In this document: positions 17,813-26,605 of the stretch, one piece after another | How the letters are laid out: each line of letters begins with the position of its first letter | Position numbering within the stretch: the stretch's first letter is position 1 | Assembly (NCBI GenBank): GCA_029960085.1 | Contig: JASCPG010000017.1 | Span: 1 to 48,754, forward strand | Length of the DNA: 48,754 nt | Reading direction: 5' to 3' | From: Microbacteriaceae bacterium PS02067 | Lineage (GTDB): Bacteria; Actinomycetota; Actinomycetes; Actinomycetales; Microbacteriaceae | Translations under genes and position numbers: made by a program | The notes under the pieces: model-generated | Seen by the model: the letters and a program-made list of their open reading frames with translations, nothing else | Database searches by the model: none | Told to the model about the DNA's origin: nothing

Positions 17813-19918
17813 TCACTTCTTCTTGAGCGACTTCTCCGAGACGGGCGCCTCGCCCGAGGAGGCCAGCGCGGCGTAGTACGCACGCGCCTCGTCCTGGCGG
17901 GCCTGCTCGGCGCCCGACGCGATGGGCGCCCGGACGTGCTCGGGAGCGAAGCCGTAGGCATCCACCAGGTCCTGCGCGTGCGGGCGCAGCCGCGCCGTCA
18001 GCCGGTCGATGTAGCGCGAGACGGATGCCGCGCGCTGCGCCGACAGGCGACCGTTGATGAGGTACCAGGCGAGATGCTTCTCGATGAGGTGCATCCCGAA
18101 GAGGTCCCTCAGCCACGTGAGCACCTGCGCAGTGCCCTCGTCCTCGATGCGGGCGACGCCGTCGCTGAAGGCCTCCCACTGCAGCAGTTCTCCGTGGGCA
18201 CGGGCCGCCTCGATGAGCTCGGCCTGGTTCTGGTTGAAGATCTCGGCAGCCTCGGCGGGGGATGCCTTGGCGGCCGGGCGCAGGCGCCCTGCGATGTCGG
18301 AGATCATCTGCTCCACGCGCCCCGCGAGCAGCTCGTGCTGCTGCTCGGCGCGAAGGCCGAGCTCGACCGAGCGAGCCGTCGAACCGAGATCGGCGACCGA
18401 CTGTCCGAACTGCCGCAGACCCGCACCGTGGAACACCCGGCCCGCCGTCTGCCGCGCGGCGAAGGATGCCAGCTTCGCGGCATCCGCGCCCTTGAACTGC
18501 TTCGCGAAGTCGGCGAGGAGGCGCTTGCCGACGAGCTGCAGGAGGATGTTGTTGTCGCCCTCGAAGGTGACGTAGACGTCGAGGTCCTGGTGGAGACCGA
18601 CCATCCGGTTCTCGGCGAGGAAGCCCGAGCCGCCGCACGCCTCGCGGGCCTCCTGGATGGTGCTGAGCGCGTTCCAGGTCGAGAGCGGCTTGAGCGCTGC
18701 GGCGAGGGTCTCGAGGTCTTCGCGCTCCTCGGGGGTGTCGGTGCGGCCGGAGAAGACGCCGTCGAACTTGCGCAGCAGCTCGTCGTTGGAGAAGAACTGC
18801 GCGTAGTTCTGGGCGAGGAGCGGCAGCAGACGACGCTGGTGCTTGCCGTAGTCGAGCAGGACGACCTCGTCGCTGCCCGAACCGGAGTCGAACTGGCGGC
18901 GCTGGTTCGCATAGGTGAGCGCGATGTACAGCGCGAGGGCCGTTCCGGTCGTCGCGGCACCGTCGAGCGAGACGCGCCCCTGGACGAGAGCGCCGAGCAT
19001 CGTGAAGAACCGCCGGCCGGGCGACGGGATGTCGGACGAGTACGTGCCGTCGGCCGCGACGTCACCGTAGCGGTTCAACAGGTTGAAGCGCGGGATGCGC
19101 ACATGGTCGAACGCGAGGCGGCCGTTGTCAATGCCGTTGAGGCCGCCCTTGACGCCGTCGTCCTCGCTCTGGACGCCGGGGAGCATCGCACCCTCGTCGT
19201 CGCGGATCGGCACGAAGAAGCAGTGCACGCCGTAGTTGACGCCGCCCGTGATGAGCTGCGCGAACACCGTGGCGGCGCGCCCGTGCAGGGCTGCGTTACC
19301 GAGGTAGTCCTTCCACGCCCCGCGGAACGGGGTGTGGATGACGAACTCCTCGGTCTCGGGGTCGTAGGTCGCCGTCGTGCCGATCGCGGCGACGTCCGAG
19401 CCGTGGCCGGTCTCGGTCATCGCGAACGCGCCGGGGAGGTCGAGCTCGATGACATCGCGCATCCACGCGTCGTGGTGCTTCTCGGTGCCGAGCTGGTAGA
19501 TCGCGGAGCCGAACAGGCCCCACTGCACGCCCGACTTGATCTGCAGGCTCGGGTCGGCGAGGACGAGCTCCATGAAACCGGCGAGGTTCGCTCCGTTGTC
19601 CTCGAACCCGCCGTACTTCTTCGGGAACGCGCGGCGCGAACCGTCGTTCTCGACCAGCAGGCGCAGCTGCGCGAGGACCCGCTCGCGGTGCTCGGGCACC
19701 GGCTGGCCGTCGATGCGCCAGAACGCCGGGTCCTTGATCATCTCGCGTGCTTCGAGGCGGGTCTCGCCCCACGTGCCGAGGAGCAGCTTCGTCACGGCGG
19801 CGACGTCGATGCGCGGCTCGTGCGCCTCTTCTGCGCTGTGCGCGGCGACGGGTGCGCCGCCGGCGGGCGTGCGCTTGCTCGTGGCGGGTTTCTTCGAACG
19901 GACGGCGGCGTCGGTCAT
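17813..19918 (-). CDS. Acyl-CoA oxidase/dehydrogenase family flavoenzyme
   Basis: The 701-residue protein starts at the ATG giving MTDAAVRSKK, with GAAAGG upstream; the 23 codons before it are not credible. The long form, a Lys-rich N-terminus and the C-terminal helical extension are those of the acyl-CoA oxidase branch rather than the ~385-residue dehydrogenases. FAD and substrate contacts are seen in AFAMTETGHGSDVAAIGTTA and KDYLGNAALHGRAA. EACGGSGFLAENRM and VTFEGDNNILLQLVGKRLL hold the expected catalytic Glu region. It would oxidise acyl-CoA to 2-enoyl-CoA in fatty acid degradation. The gene is monocistronic, with a clear terminator downstream and two candidate operators upstream, one shared in part with the second acyl-CoA dehydrogenase gene at 34.5-35.7 kb. 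Confidence 0.92.
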   Translation of the reverse strand: MTDAAVRSKKPATSKRTPAGGAPVAAHSAEEAHEPRIDVAAVTKLLLGTWGETRLEAREMIKDPAFWRIDGQPVPEHRERVLAQLRLLVENDGSRRAFPKKYGGFEDNGANLAGFMELVLADPSLQIKSGVQWGLFGSAIYQLGTEKHHDAWMRDVIELDLPGAFAMTETGHGSDVAAIGTTATYDPETEEFVIHTPFRGAWKDYLGNAALHGRAATVFAQLITGGVNYGVHCFFVPIRDDEGAMLPGVQSEDDGVKGGLNGIDNGRLAFDHVRIPRFNLLNRYGDVAADGTYSSDIPSPGRRFFTMLGALVQGRVSLDGAATTGTALALYIALTYANQRRQFDSGSGSDEVVLLDYGKHQRRLLPLLAQNYAQFFSNDELLRKFDGVFSGRTDTPEEREDLETLAAALKPLSTWNALSTIQEAREACGGSGFLAENRMVGLHQDLDVYVTFEGDNNILLQLVGKRLLADFAKQFKGADAAKLASFAARQTAGRVFHGAGLRQFGQSVADLGSTARSVELGLRAEQQHELLAGRVEQMISDIAGRLRPAAKASPAEAAEIFNQNQAELIEAARAHGELLQWEAFSDGVARIEDEGTAQVLTWLRDLFGMHLIEKHLAWYLINGRLSAQRAASVSRYIDRLTARLRPHAQDLVDAYGFAPEHVRAPIASGAEQARQDEARAYYAALASSGEAPVSEKSLKKK

Positions 19919-20012
19919 CGGCGTACCTTTCGCAGGCGGGCAGGGGAGGTCACCCTCGACGGTAGGTCGACCACAATGCCGCCGCAAACCCCCTGCCGAT
20001 CACCTACAAAAG

Positions 20013-20032
20013 CCTGCACACCCGTGTGCAGG
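20013..20032. promoter_or_regulatory. Perfect inverted repeat upstream of acyl-CoA oxidase-like gene
   Basis: CCTGCACACCCGTGTGCAGG has 9-bp arms with a 2-bp spacer and lies 94 bp upstream of the minus-strand start. Size and position suit an operator for a dimeric repressor. Confidence 0.55.
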
Positions 20033-20062
20033 TCCGGTTGTATGACACCCACACCCGCGTCG

Positions 20063-20081
20063 GGTGAGACTCAGTGTCACC
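20063..20081. promoter_or_regulatory. Candidate fatty-acid operator, copy 1
   Basis: GGTGAGACTCAGTGTCACC is a 19-bp palindrome with one mismatched pair of positions. Its core ACTCAGTGTC is repeated upstream of the other acyl-CoA dehydrogenase gene in this window (35828-35837), at a similar distance from the start. Confidence 0.5.
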
Positions 20082-20153
20082 TGCCGATGGCACCCTTCGC
20101 TGCGGGGTCGCGTGCACCGGCGCACCTCCGCTGAGCACAGAGGCGGATGGCGC

Positions 20154-22190
20154 TCAGTGCGCGGCGATCACGGCGAGGACGGCGTCGCCATAGGCTTCGC
20201 GCTTCTTGGCGCCGATGCCCGTGATGCCCTCGAGGGCCGCCACCGATGCCGGGCGCCGGTCGGCGAGTGCGCGCAGCGTGGCATCCCCGAACACGATGTA
20301 CGCCGGGACGCCCTGCTCTTTCGCAGCGCCCGCGCGCCAGGCCCGCAGTGCCTCGAACAGGTCGCGGTCGCCCTCGGCGACGGCTTCGGTCGCCGCCGCC
20401 TTGCGTGTGCGGGATGCCCCGCCGCCACGGCCGAGCACGTCCCGTCGCAGCGGCACGGGTGCCTCGCCCCGCAGCACGGCGGCGCCCTCTTCGCCCACGG
20501 CCAGCACACCGTACTCGCCCTGCGCGACGATGACGCCGCGGGCGAGCAGCTGGCGGATGACGCTACGCCAGTCCTGGTCGGTGAGGTCGGCGCCGAGGCC
20601 GTACGTCGCAAGGGCATCGTGACCCTGCTGGCGGATGCGGTCGGTCGAGGCTCCGCGGAGGATGTCGACGAGGTGCCCCGCGCCGAACGCCTGGTTCCGT
20701 TCGCGCTTGAGCCGCACGATCGTCGAGAGCAGCTTCTGCGCGGGGATCAGCCCGTCCCACGTGTCGGCGGGCTGGAGGCACGTGTCGCAGTTGCCGCACG
20801 GGTCGGATGCCTGGCCGAAGTAGCCGAGCAGGTTCTGCCGTCGGCATGACACCGTCTCGCAGAGCGCGAGCATCGCGTCGAGATGCTGACCAAGACGCTG
20901 CTTGTAGGCGCGCTCTCCCGGCGACTGGTCGATGAGACGCCGCTGCTGCACGACGTCGCCGAGGCCGTACGCCATCCACGCGACCGCGGGCTCGCCGTCA
21001 CGCCCCGCGCGCCCGGTCTCCTGGTAGTACCCCTCGACCGACTTCGGCAGATCGATGTGCGCGACGAAGCGGACGTCGGGCTTGTCGATCCCCATGCCGA
21101 ACGCGATCGTCGCGACCATGACGACGCCCTCGTCACGGAGGAACCGCGATTGGTTGCGGGCGCGCACCCCGGCATCCAACCCCGCGTGATACGGCAGGGC
21201 GTCGACACCCTGCGTGCGCAGATACTCGGCGGTCTGCTCGACCGACTTGCGGCTGAGCGCGTAGACGATGCCGGCGGAACCCTCCGGCTGCGAGCGGACG
21301 AACTGGAGCAGCTGCCTGCGCGGGTCGACCTTCGGCTCGATGCGGTACTGGATGTTGGGTCGGTCGAAGCTCGCGACGAAGTGCTTCGCCGCCTCGAGGT
21401 GGAGGCGCTCGGTGATCTCCTGGTGCGTCGCGCGGGTCGCCGTCGCCGTGAGCGCCATGCGCGGGACGCCCGGGAACCGCTCGCCGAGGTCGCCGAGCGC
21501 GAGGTAGTCGGGCCGGAAGTCGTGACCCCACTGGCTGACACAGTGCGCCTCGTCGATCGCGATGACGCTGAGCTTTCCGCGCGTGAGGAGCGCGGTCGTC
21601 GCAGCCCCGCTGAGCCGCTCGGGCGCGACGTAGAGCAGGTCGAGCTCGCCCGCGAGGTAGGCCTGCTCGACGCCCGCACGCTCGGCCGGCGACTGCGTCG
21701 AGTTGAGGTATGCGGCGTTGACGCCGTTCGCGACGAGCGCGTCGACCTGGTCGTGCATGAGGGCGATGAGCGGTGAGATGACGAGCCCCGTACCCGGCCG
21801 CACGAGCGCGGGGACCTGGTAGGTGATGGACTTTCCGCCGCCGGTGGGCATGAGGACGATCGCGTCACCGCCCGCGACGACCTGCTCGACGATCGCGGCC
21901 TGATCGCCGCGGAAGTCGTCGTAGCCGAAGACCTCGTGGAGCACGGCGCGCGGGTCGGCGCCGGTGTGATCGCGACCCGTGCGGACGGGCATCGGCGCAC
22001 CGTGGTCGGGCGTGGCGCGGTGGGGTGCGTCGCCGTGACCCTGCCGCGGGGCTCCGGCGGTCTGGCGCGCCAGCGCACCGGCGTATCCGTCGAACTCGGG
22101 CGGCGGCGGTGCGTCGTAATCGTCGGGAGGCGCGAGCTCGTCGACATCCCACGGCACGTCCGCGTAGGGGTCGAAGGTCTCTCGGCTCAC
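20154..22190 (-). CDS. recQ: ATP-dependent DNA helicase RecQ
   Basis: The 678-residue superfamily 2 helicase has an acidic, Pro-rich N-terminal extension of about 90 residues. The helicase core follows: Walker A LMPTGGGKSITYQV near residue 115, DEAH box IDEAHCVSQWGHDFRPDY, and motif VI ETGRAGRDGEP. The RecQ zinc-binding segment is CRRQNLLGYFG...CGNCDTC. A winged-helix RQC part and an HRDC domain end the protein (VAALEGITGIGAKKREAYGDAV). It unwinds DNA 3' to 5' in recombination and replication repair. It lies 55 bp downstream of the DUF3516 helicase gene on the same strand, and the two may be cotranscribed. Confidence 0.95.
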   Translation of the reverse strand: MSRETFDPYADVPWDVDELAPPDDYDAPPPPEFDGYAGALARQTAGAPRQGHGDAPHRATPDHGAPMPVRTGRDHTGADPRAVLHEVFGYDDFRGDQAAIVEQVVAGGDAIVLMPTGGGKSITYQVPALVRPGTGLVISPLIALMHDQVDALVANGVNAAYLNSTQSPAERAGVEQAYLAGELDLLYVAPERLSGAATTALLTRGKLSVIAIDEAHCVSQWGHDFRPDYLALGDLGERFPGVPRMALTATATRATHQEITERLHLEAAKHFVASFDRPNIQYRIEPKVDPRRQLLQFVRSQPEGSAGIVYALSRKSVEQTAEYLRTQGVDALPYHAGLDAGVRARNQSRFLRDEGVVMVATIAFGMGIDKPDVRFVAHIDLPKSVEGYYQETGRAGRDGEPAVAWMAYGLGDVVQQRRLIDQSPGERAYKQRLGQHLDAMLALCETVSCRRQNLLGYFGQASDPCGNCDTCLQPADTWDGLIPAQKLLSTIVRLKRERNQAFGAGHLVDILRGASTDRIRQQGHDALATYGLGADLTDQDWRSVIRQLLARGVIVAQGEYGVLAVGEEGAAVLRGEAPVPLRRDVLGRGGGASRTRKAAATEAVAEGDRDLFEALRAWRAGAAKEQGVPAYIVFGDATLRALADRRPASVAALEGITGIGAKKREAYGDAVLAVIAAH

Positions 22191-22245
22191 CGTCTCAGGC
22201 TAATCGTGACGGCGGACACCGGGGGCACGTCATCCACCGGCTCCG

Positions 22246-24891
22246 CTACAGGCGCAGCACCTCGGTCACGCGGACGACGGCCGTGCCCGCCTCGGCGGAT
22301 GCCGCGAGGTCGACCTCCGCACGGATGCGCCAGTCGTGGTCGCCGGCCGGGTCGTCGATCGTCTGCTCGACGCGCCACACGCCCGACGCGGCATCCGTCT
22401 CGTCGATCATGCAGAGCCGGGGCGAGCGCGCCGGGCCGCCGGTGAGGATCTCGTCGTGCTCGTCGTAGTAGGCATCCAGCACCTCGGGCCAGCCCGCGTG
22501 GGGGTCGAGCGCGACGAGCGCGTCGTCTTCCTGCAGGGCGGCGAGCTGCACGCGGCGGAACAGCTCGTTGCGCACGAGCACCGTGAACGCGCGCCGGTTG
22601 GTGAGCACCGACGGGGGTGCGGGCGGCACGACGGGAGCGTCGTCCTCGGGGAGGTGGGCGGTGGCATCCACCAGCGCGGACCACTCGTCGACGAGGCTCG
22701 AGTCGACCTGCCGCACGAGCTCGCCCAGCCACTCGATGACATCCATCAGCTCGTCGGTGCGCGCCTCGGCGGGGACCGTCTGACGGATCGCGCGGTAGGC
22801 GTCCGACAGGTATCTCAGCACGAGACCTTCGCTGCGCTGCAGCTGGTAGAACGAGACATATTCCGCGAACGACATGGCCCGCTCGAACATGTCGCGCACG
22901 ACAGACTTCGGGCTCAGCGCGAAGTCGCGCACCCACGGCTGGCTCGACGCGAACACCTCGAACGACTGGTCGAGCAGCTCGGCGAGCGGCTTCGGCCACG
23001 TGATCTCTTCGAGCAGCGCCATGCGCTCGTCGTACTCGATGCCGTCGCGCTTCATCGCGGCCACCGCCTCGCCGCGCGCCTTGTACTCCTGCTGCGAGAG
23101 GACCGCCCGCGGGTCGTCGAGGGTCGCCTCGATCACACTCACGACGTCGAGGGCGTAGTGCCCCGTGCCGACTCCGGCCGATTCCTGGCCCGAACTCCTC
23201 CGATCCGCCGCCGATTCGGTCGAATCGGCCGGCTCCGGCCCTCCGCCGCGAGAAATGGAGGAGTTCGGGACATCCTCGTCGGGAGACAGCAGCCCGATCG
23301 CGGCGAGTGCGAACGGCGACAACGGCTGATTCAGGGCGAAATTCGGCTGCAGATCGACCGTCAGCCGGATGAGCGGGGCACCCGGCCCGCCGGGCCCGGC
23401 CCCGGGCCGGGCATCCCCGGCAGGGAGGATCTCGACGATCCCGGCATCCACGAGCGTGCGGAAGATGGCGATCGCGCGGCGCGCGAGCGCGTACTTCCGT
23501 GCGCGGGGCTCGTGATTGTCGAACACGAGCGAGCGGACGTTCCCGAAGACGTCACCGCCGCGCCCGATCACGTTGATGAGCATCGCCGCCGTCAGTCGCA
23601 GCTGCGGCACGAGCGGCTCGGGCGGCGCGGCGATGAGGCGCTCGTACGAGCCCTCACCCCAGTTCACGACGCCGGTCGGAGCCTTCTTGCGGACGATCTT
23701 CTTGCGCTTGGCAGGGTCGTCGCCCGCCTTGGCGAGGGCGACCGCGTTCTCGATCTCCCACTCGGGCGCCATCACGACGACGTTGCCGTACGGGTCGAAC
23801 CCGGCGCGCCCCGCCCGACCCGCGACCTGATGGAACTCGCGGGCCGAGAGCTGGCGCATCTTCGTGCCGTCGTACTTCGACAGCGCCGTGATGACGACGG
23901 TCCGGATCGGCACGTTGATGCCGACCCCGAGGGTGTCGGTGCCGCAGATCACCTTGAGGAGCCCCCGCTGCGCAAGCGTCTCGACGAGGCGGCGGTACCG
24001 CGGCAGCATGCCCGCGTGGTGGACGCCGATGCCCGACCGCACGAGCCGTGACAGGGTCTGCCCGAACCCCGTCGTGAACCGGAAGCCCCCGATCGCCGCG
24101 GCGATGGCATCCCGCTGTTCGCGAGTCGTGAGCGTGACGGATGCCAGGGCCTGCGCCCGCTCGAGCGCGGCGGCCTGGGCGAAGTGAACGATGTAGACGG
24201 GAACCTCGCGCTCGTCGACGAGCATCGTGAGCACCTCGTGCACGGGGCGCCGCTCGTACGAGAAATGCAGCGGTACAGGCCGCTCGACGCCCGTGATCTC
24301 GGCGACCGCACGCCCGGTGCGGCGCTCGAGATCGTCGGCGATCGGGGTGACATCGCCGAGCGTCGCCGACATCAGCAGGAACTGCGCACGCGGCAGGAGC
24401 AGCAGCGGCACCTGCCAGGCCCACCCCCGCTCGGGGTCGCCGTAGTAGTGGAACTCGTCCATGACGACCTGGTCGACCGCGGCATCCGTACCTTGACGGA
24501 GCGCGATGTTCGCCAGGATCTCCGCCGTGCAGCACACGATCGGGGCATCCGGGTTGACGGATGAATCGCCCGTGACCATGCCGACGTTCTCCGCCCCGAA
24601 GACCTCGACGAGCGCGAAGAATTTCTCGCTCACCAGCGCCTTGATCGGCGCCGTGTAATAGGAGCGACCGCCGGATGCCAGGCAGATCGCGTGCGCCGCG
24701 ATCGCCACGAGCGACTTGCCCGTGCCGGTCGGGGTCGACAGGATGACGTTCGCTCCCGAGACGAGTTCCATCACGGCCTCGTCCTGCGCGGAGTAGAGCG
24801 TCAGCCCGCGGTCGGCCGCCCATCCCACGAAGCCGTCATAGGCGGCATCCGCCGTCGCGCCGGTCGGCACGGCGTCGGTCAGGGCGGTCAC
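22246..24891 (-). CDS. DEAD/DEAH box helicase with DUF3516 (Ski2/Mtr4-like)
   Basis: The GTG giving (M)TALTDAVP was chosen because the family begins close to this point; a GTG six codons upstream is also possible. The product is 881 residues. Helicase motifs are Walker A LSTPTGTGKSLVAIAAH near residue 48, MDEFHYYGDPERGWAW (DEFH box), LLMSATLGDV, and HQVAGRAGRAGFDPYG. The C-terminal half is DUF3516-like, with FVREL-type helical segments and EGLVLRYLSDAYRAIRQTVP. The family is an actinobacterial Ski2-type nucleic acid helicase of unclear substrate. Residues ~541-567 are an in-frame 27-codon palindromic insertion (23189-23269) in a region that looks like a surface loop. Confidence 0.92.
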   Translation of the reverse strand: MTALTDAVPTGATADAAYDGFVGWAADRGLTLYSAQDEAVMELVSGANVILSTPTGTGKSLVAIAAHAICLASGGRSYYTAPIKALVSEKFFALVEVFGAENVGMVTGDSSVNPDAPIVCCTAEILANIALRQGTDAAVDQVVMDEFHYYGDPERGWAWQVPLLLLPRAQFLLMSATLGDVTPIADDLERRTGRAVAEITGVERPVPLHFSYERRPVHEVLTMLVDEREVPVYIVHFAQAAALERAQALASVTLTTREQRDAIAAAIGGFRFTTGFGQTLSRLVRSGIGVHHAGMLPRYRRLVETLAQRGLLKVICGTDTLGVGINVPIRTVVITALSKYDGTKMRQLSAREFHQVAGRAGRAGFDPYGNVVVMAPEWEIENAVALAKAGDDPAKRKKIVRKKAPTGVVNWGEGSYERLIAAPPEPLVPQLRLTAAMLINVIGRGGDVFGNVRSLVFDNHEPRARKYALARRAIAIFRTLVDAGIVEILPAGDARPGAGPGGPGAPLIRLTVDLQPNFALNQPLSPFALAAIGLLSPDEDVPNSSISRGGGPEPADSTESAADRRSSGQESAGVGTGHYALDVVSVIEATLDDPRAVLSQQEYKARGEAVAAMKRDGIEYDERMALLEEITWPKPLAELLDQSFEVFASSQPWVRDFALSPKSVVRDMFERAMSFAEYVSFYQLQRSEGLVLRYLSDAYRAIRQTVPAEARTDELMDVIEWLGELVRQVDSSLVDEWSALVDATAHLPEDDAPVVPPAPPSVLTNRRAFTVLVRNELFRRVQLAALQEDDALVALDPHAGWPEVLDAYYDEHDEILTGGPARSPRLCMIDETDAASGVWRVEQTIDDPAGDHDWRIRAEVDLAASAEAGTAVVRVTEVLRL
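23189..23269 (-). repeat. 81-bp in-frame palindromic element, copy A
   Basis: Terminal arms CCCGAACTCCTCC and GGAGGAGTTCGGG are perfect 13-bp inverted repeats, 81 bp end to end. The copy lies inside the DUF3516 helicase gene and is read in frame on the minus strand as PNSSISRGGGPEP...DRRSSG. The interior has diverged from the copies in the DEAD-box helicase, but TTCTCGCG next to the arm and the arms are kept. Confidence 0.9.
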
Positions 24892-25090
24892 ACCTCGAGT
24901 CTGCCGCACCGAGGCGGCCGCGGGCGCACCTGCAATGGCTTAGGTCATGTCTGATAATGCGGAGCGCCGGCCCGTGCAGATCCGTGCGGTGCGTCGGTGA
25001 GGCGAGTCTGGCGCTGTCGGCGGCCCTGGCTACAGTGAAGGCGACCCGCGCGGGGAGCAGGTCCCGTCTGCCGGTGAAGAAGGGATCGCG

Positions 25091-25669
25091 ATGACAATGT
25101 CTGAATCTCTCGGCAGCGGCCCGCAGCGACCGCCACTTGACAGCACGCTGAGTGGGAGCGAGTTGCTGCGGTGGTACTGGCTCAAGGACGAGCTCGTGTC
25201 GTTCGCGCGGGTTCTCGGCGTGCGTACAACGGGCAGCAAGGACGTGCTCGCCGCACGCATCGCGGCCGAGCTCGACGGCGTCGGCTTCGAGGAACCGGCC
25301 CGCTCGAAGCCCGTCGCCGCCACCCAACTGAAAGGACGCCTCACTGCAACGACAGTGATCCCGCGCGGTCAACGGTGCAGCCAGTCGGTGCGGGAGTGGT
25401 TCGTGATTCAGGTCGGGTCGACGTTCGGGTTCGACGCCGCGATGCGCCAGTACTTCGCCCACGCCGACGGCACTCAGACACTGCATGACGCACTCGATCA
25501 CTACCGAGCGACCCGCAACAGTGAGCCGAAGGCGATCGACCCGCAGTTCGAGTACAACCGCTTCACACGGTCTTGGCACCAGGCCAATCCGAACGGAACC
25601 CGAGCGGAGCTGCTCGACGCGTGGCGGCACTACCGCGCGACACCGTCCGACAGTCGCGAGCGCGCCTGA
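25091..25669 (+). CDS. SAP/DUF6434-type protein
   Basis: The ATG follows GAAGAAGGG, and a possible -10 hexamer TACAGT lies at 25031-25036. The 192-residue soluble protein begins with a SAP/LEM-like helical module (LLRWYWLKDELVSFARVLGV, then GSKDVLAARIAAEL, about residues 25-65), which in other proteins binds nucleic acid or proteins. The second half (CSQSVREWFVIQVGSTFGFD, DALDHYRATR, QFEYNRFTRSWHQANPNGT) matches my memory of the DUF6434 pattern. The function is unknown. The stop codon abuts the left end of the IS element, so the final residues may have been altered by the insertion. Confidence 0.75.
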   Translation: MTMSESLGSGPQRPPLDSTLSGSELLRWYWLKDELVSFARVLGVRTTGSKDVLAARIAAELDGVGFEEPARSKPVAATQLKGRLTATTVIPRGQRCSQSVREWFVIQVGSTFGFDAAMRQYFAHADGTQTLHDALDHYRATRNSEPKAIDPQFEYNRFTRSWHQANPNGTRAELLDAWRHYRATPSDSRERA

Positions 25670-26559
25670 GTTGTATCTGACAGGGCTTTTGTCCAGGCCA
25701 CCGCGGTGTGGATGAGTACGGCGGCGCGGTAGACGGTCGCGAGCTTGTCGTATCGGGTCGCGAGGCCGCGCCATTGCTTGGTGTGGCAGAACCGTCGCTC
25801 GATCACGTTGCGGTTCCGGTAGTCCTCGGCGTCGAGATCGACGGGCCTGCCGCCGCGTGATCCACGCCGTTTGCGGTGTCCTTGCTGATCGCGTGGCTCC
25901 GGGATCACGGCCTTGATCCCGCGGCCACGCAGGTGCGAACGGATCGCGCGGGACGAGTAGGCCTTGTCACCGCGGACGGTATCCGGGCGGGTGCGGGGCC
26001 GCCCGGTGTCGCGTGCCACGCGCAGCTGCTCGAGCATCGGGATCAGCATCGGTGAATCGCGGCCTGACCGGGCGTGATCAAGGTGACCAGCGGGAGCCCG
26101 TTGCCGTCGACGAGCTGATGGATCTTCGTCGACAAGCCACCCCGGGAGCGGCCGATGCCGTGATCAGGCGGCTCGACGGCCGGATTCGTGTAATTCGATC
26201 CAGCCCCCCGTGGGACGGGTCGTGTTCGTCGCGTGCTGATGCGCACGAGCGATCGTGGAATCCACCGACACCGACCAGTCCACTAACGCTTCCGCGTCGG
26301 CCTGCGCGATCAGCGTCGACGCGATCTTGTCCCAGGTCCCCTCGGTAGCGAGACGGTGATGCCACGTCCACACCGTCTGCCAGGGCCCGAACACCTCCGG
26401 CAGATCCCGCCACGCGATCCCGCACCGGTAGCGGTAGATGATGCCCTCCAACATCGACCGCGCATCCGAGAACTTCCGCCCCGGACGCCCCGTCGGCTTC
26501 GGCAACATCGACTCGATCAACGACCACTGAGCATCAGAAAGCAACTGGAACCGCGACAC
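25630..26559 (-). pseudogene. IS5-family transposase, frameshifted
   Basis: The first part (131 codons from MSRFQLLSDAQWSLIESMLP) contains the N-terminal domain and the first catalytic Asp in VDSTIARAHQHA. The sense then moves to a second frame near 26205, in a run of six G, giving PPDHGIGRSRGGLSTKIHQL. This could be the programmed shift known in IS427-type elements. It returns to the first frame near 26050, where GGCCGCGATT seems to lack one G (expected GQAGDSPML). The last part holds the second Asp (RGDKAYSSRAIR) and the Glu (NVIERRFCHTKQWRGLATRYDK). The C-terminus reads through the terminal repeat and 40 bp into the neighbouring gene. The second shift makes an active transposase unlikely unless it is a sequence error. 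Confidence 0.8.
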
Positions 26560-26605
26560 AGTCCCACCTTTTCAGCCGACGCCACCAACCTTTGTCAGAC
26601 ACGCC
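25670..26605 (-). mobile_element. IS5-family (IS427-like) insertion sequence
   Basis: About 936 bp containing a broken DDE transposase gene. Ends were placed from imperfect terminal inverted repeats: AGTTGTATCTGACAGGG on the left and, on the opposite strand at the right, GGGCGTGTCTGACAAAG, sharing TCTGACA. A target duplication could not be recognised, so each end is uncertain by a few bases. The element fills the space between the stop codon of the DUF6434 gene and the stop codon of the GH3 gene. Confidence 0.75.

Noticed and set aside
24944..24962. GTCATGTCTGATAATGCGG, similar to an IS5-type terminal repeat
   Set aside because: Only a short partial match to GTGTCTGACAAAG and no second end or transposase remnant nearby, so a solo IS end cannot be supported.
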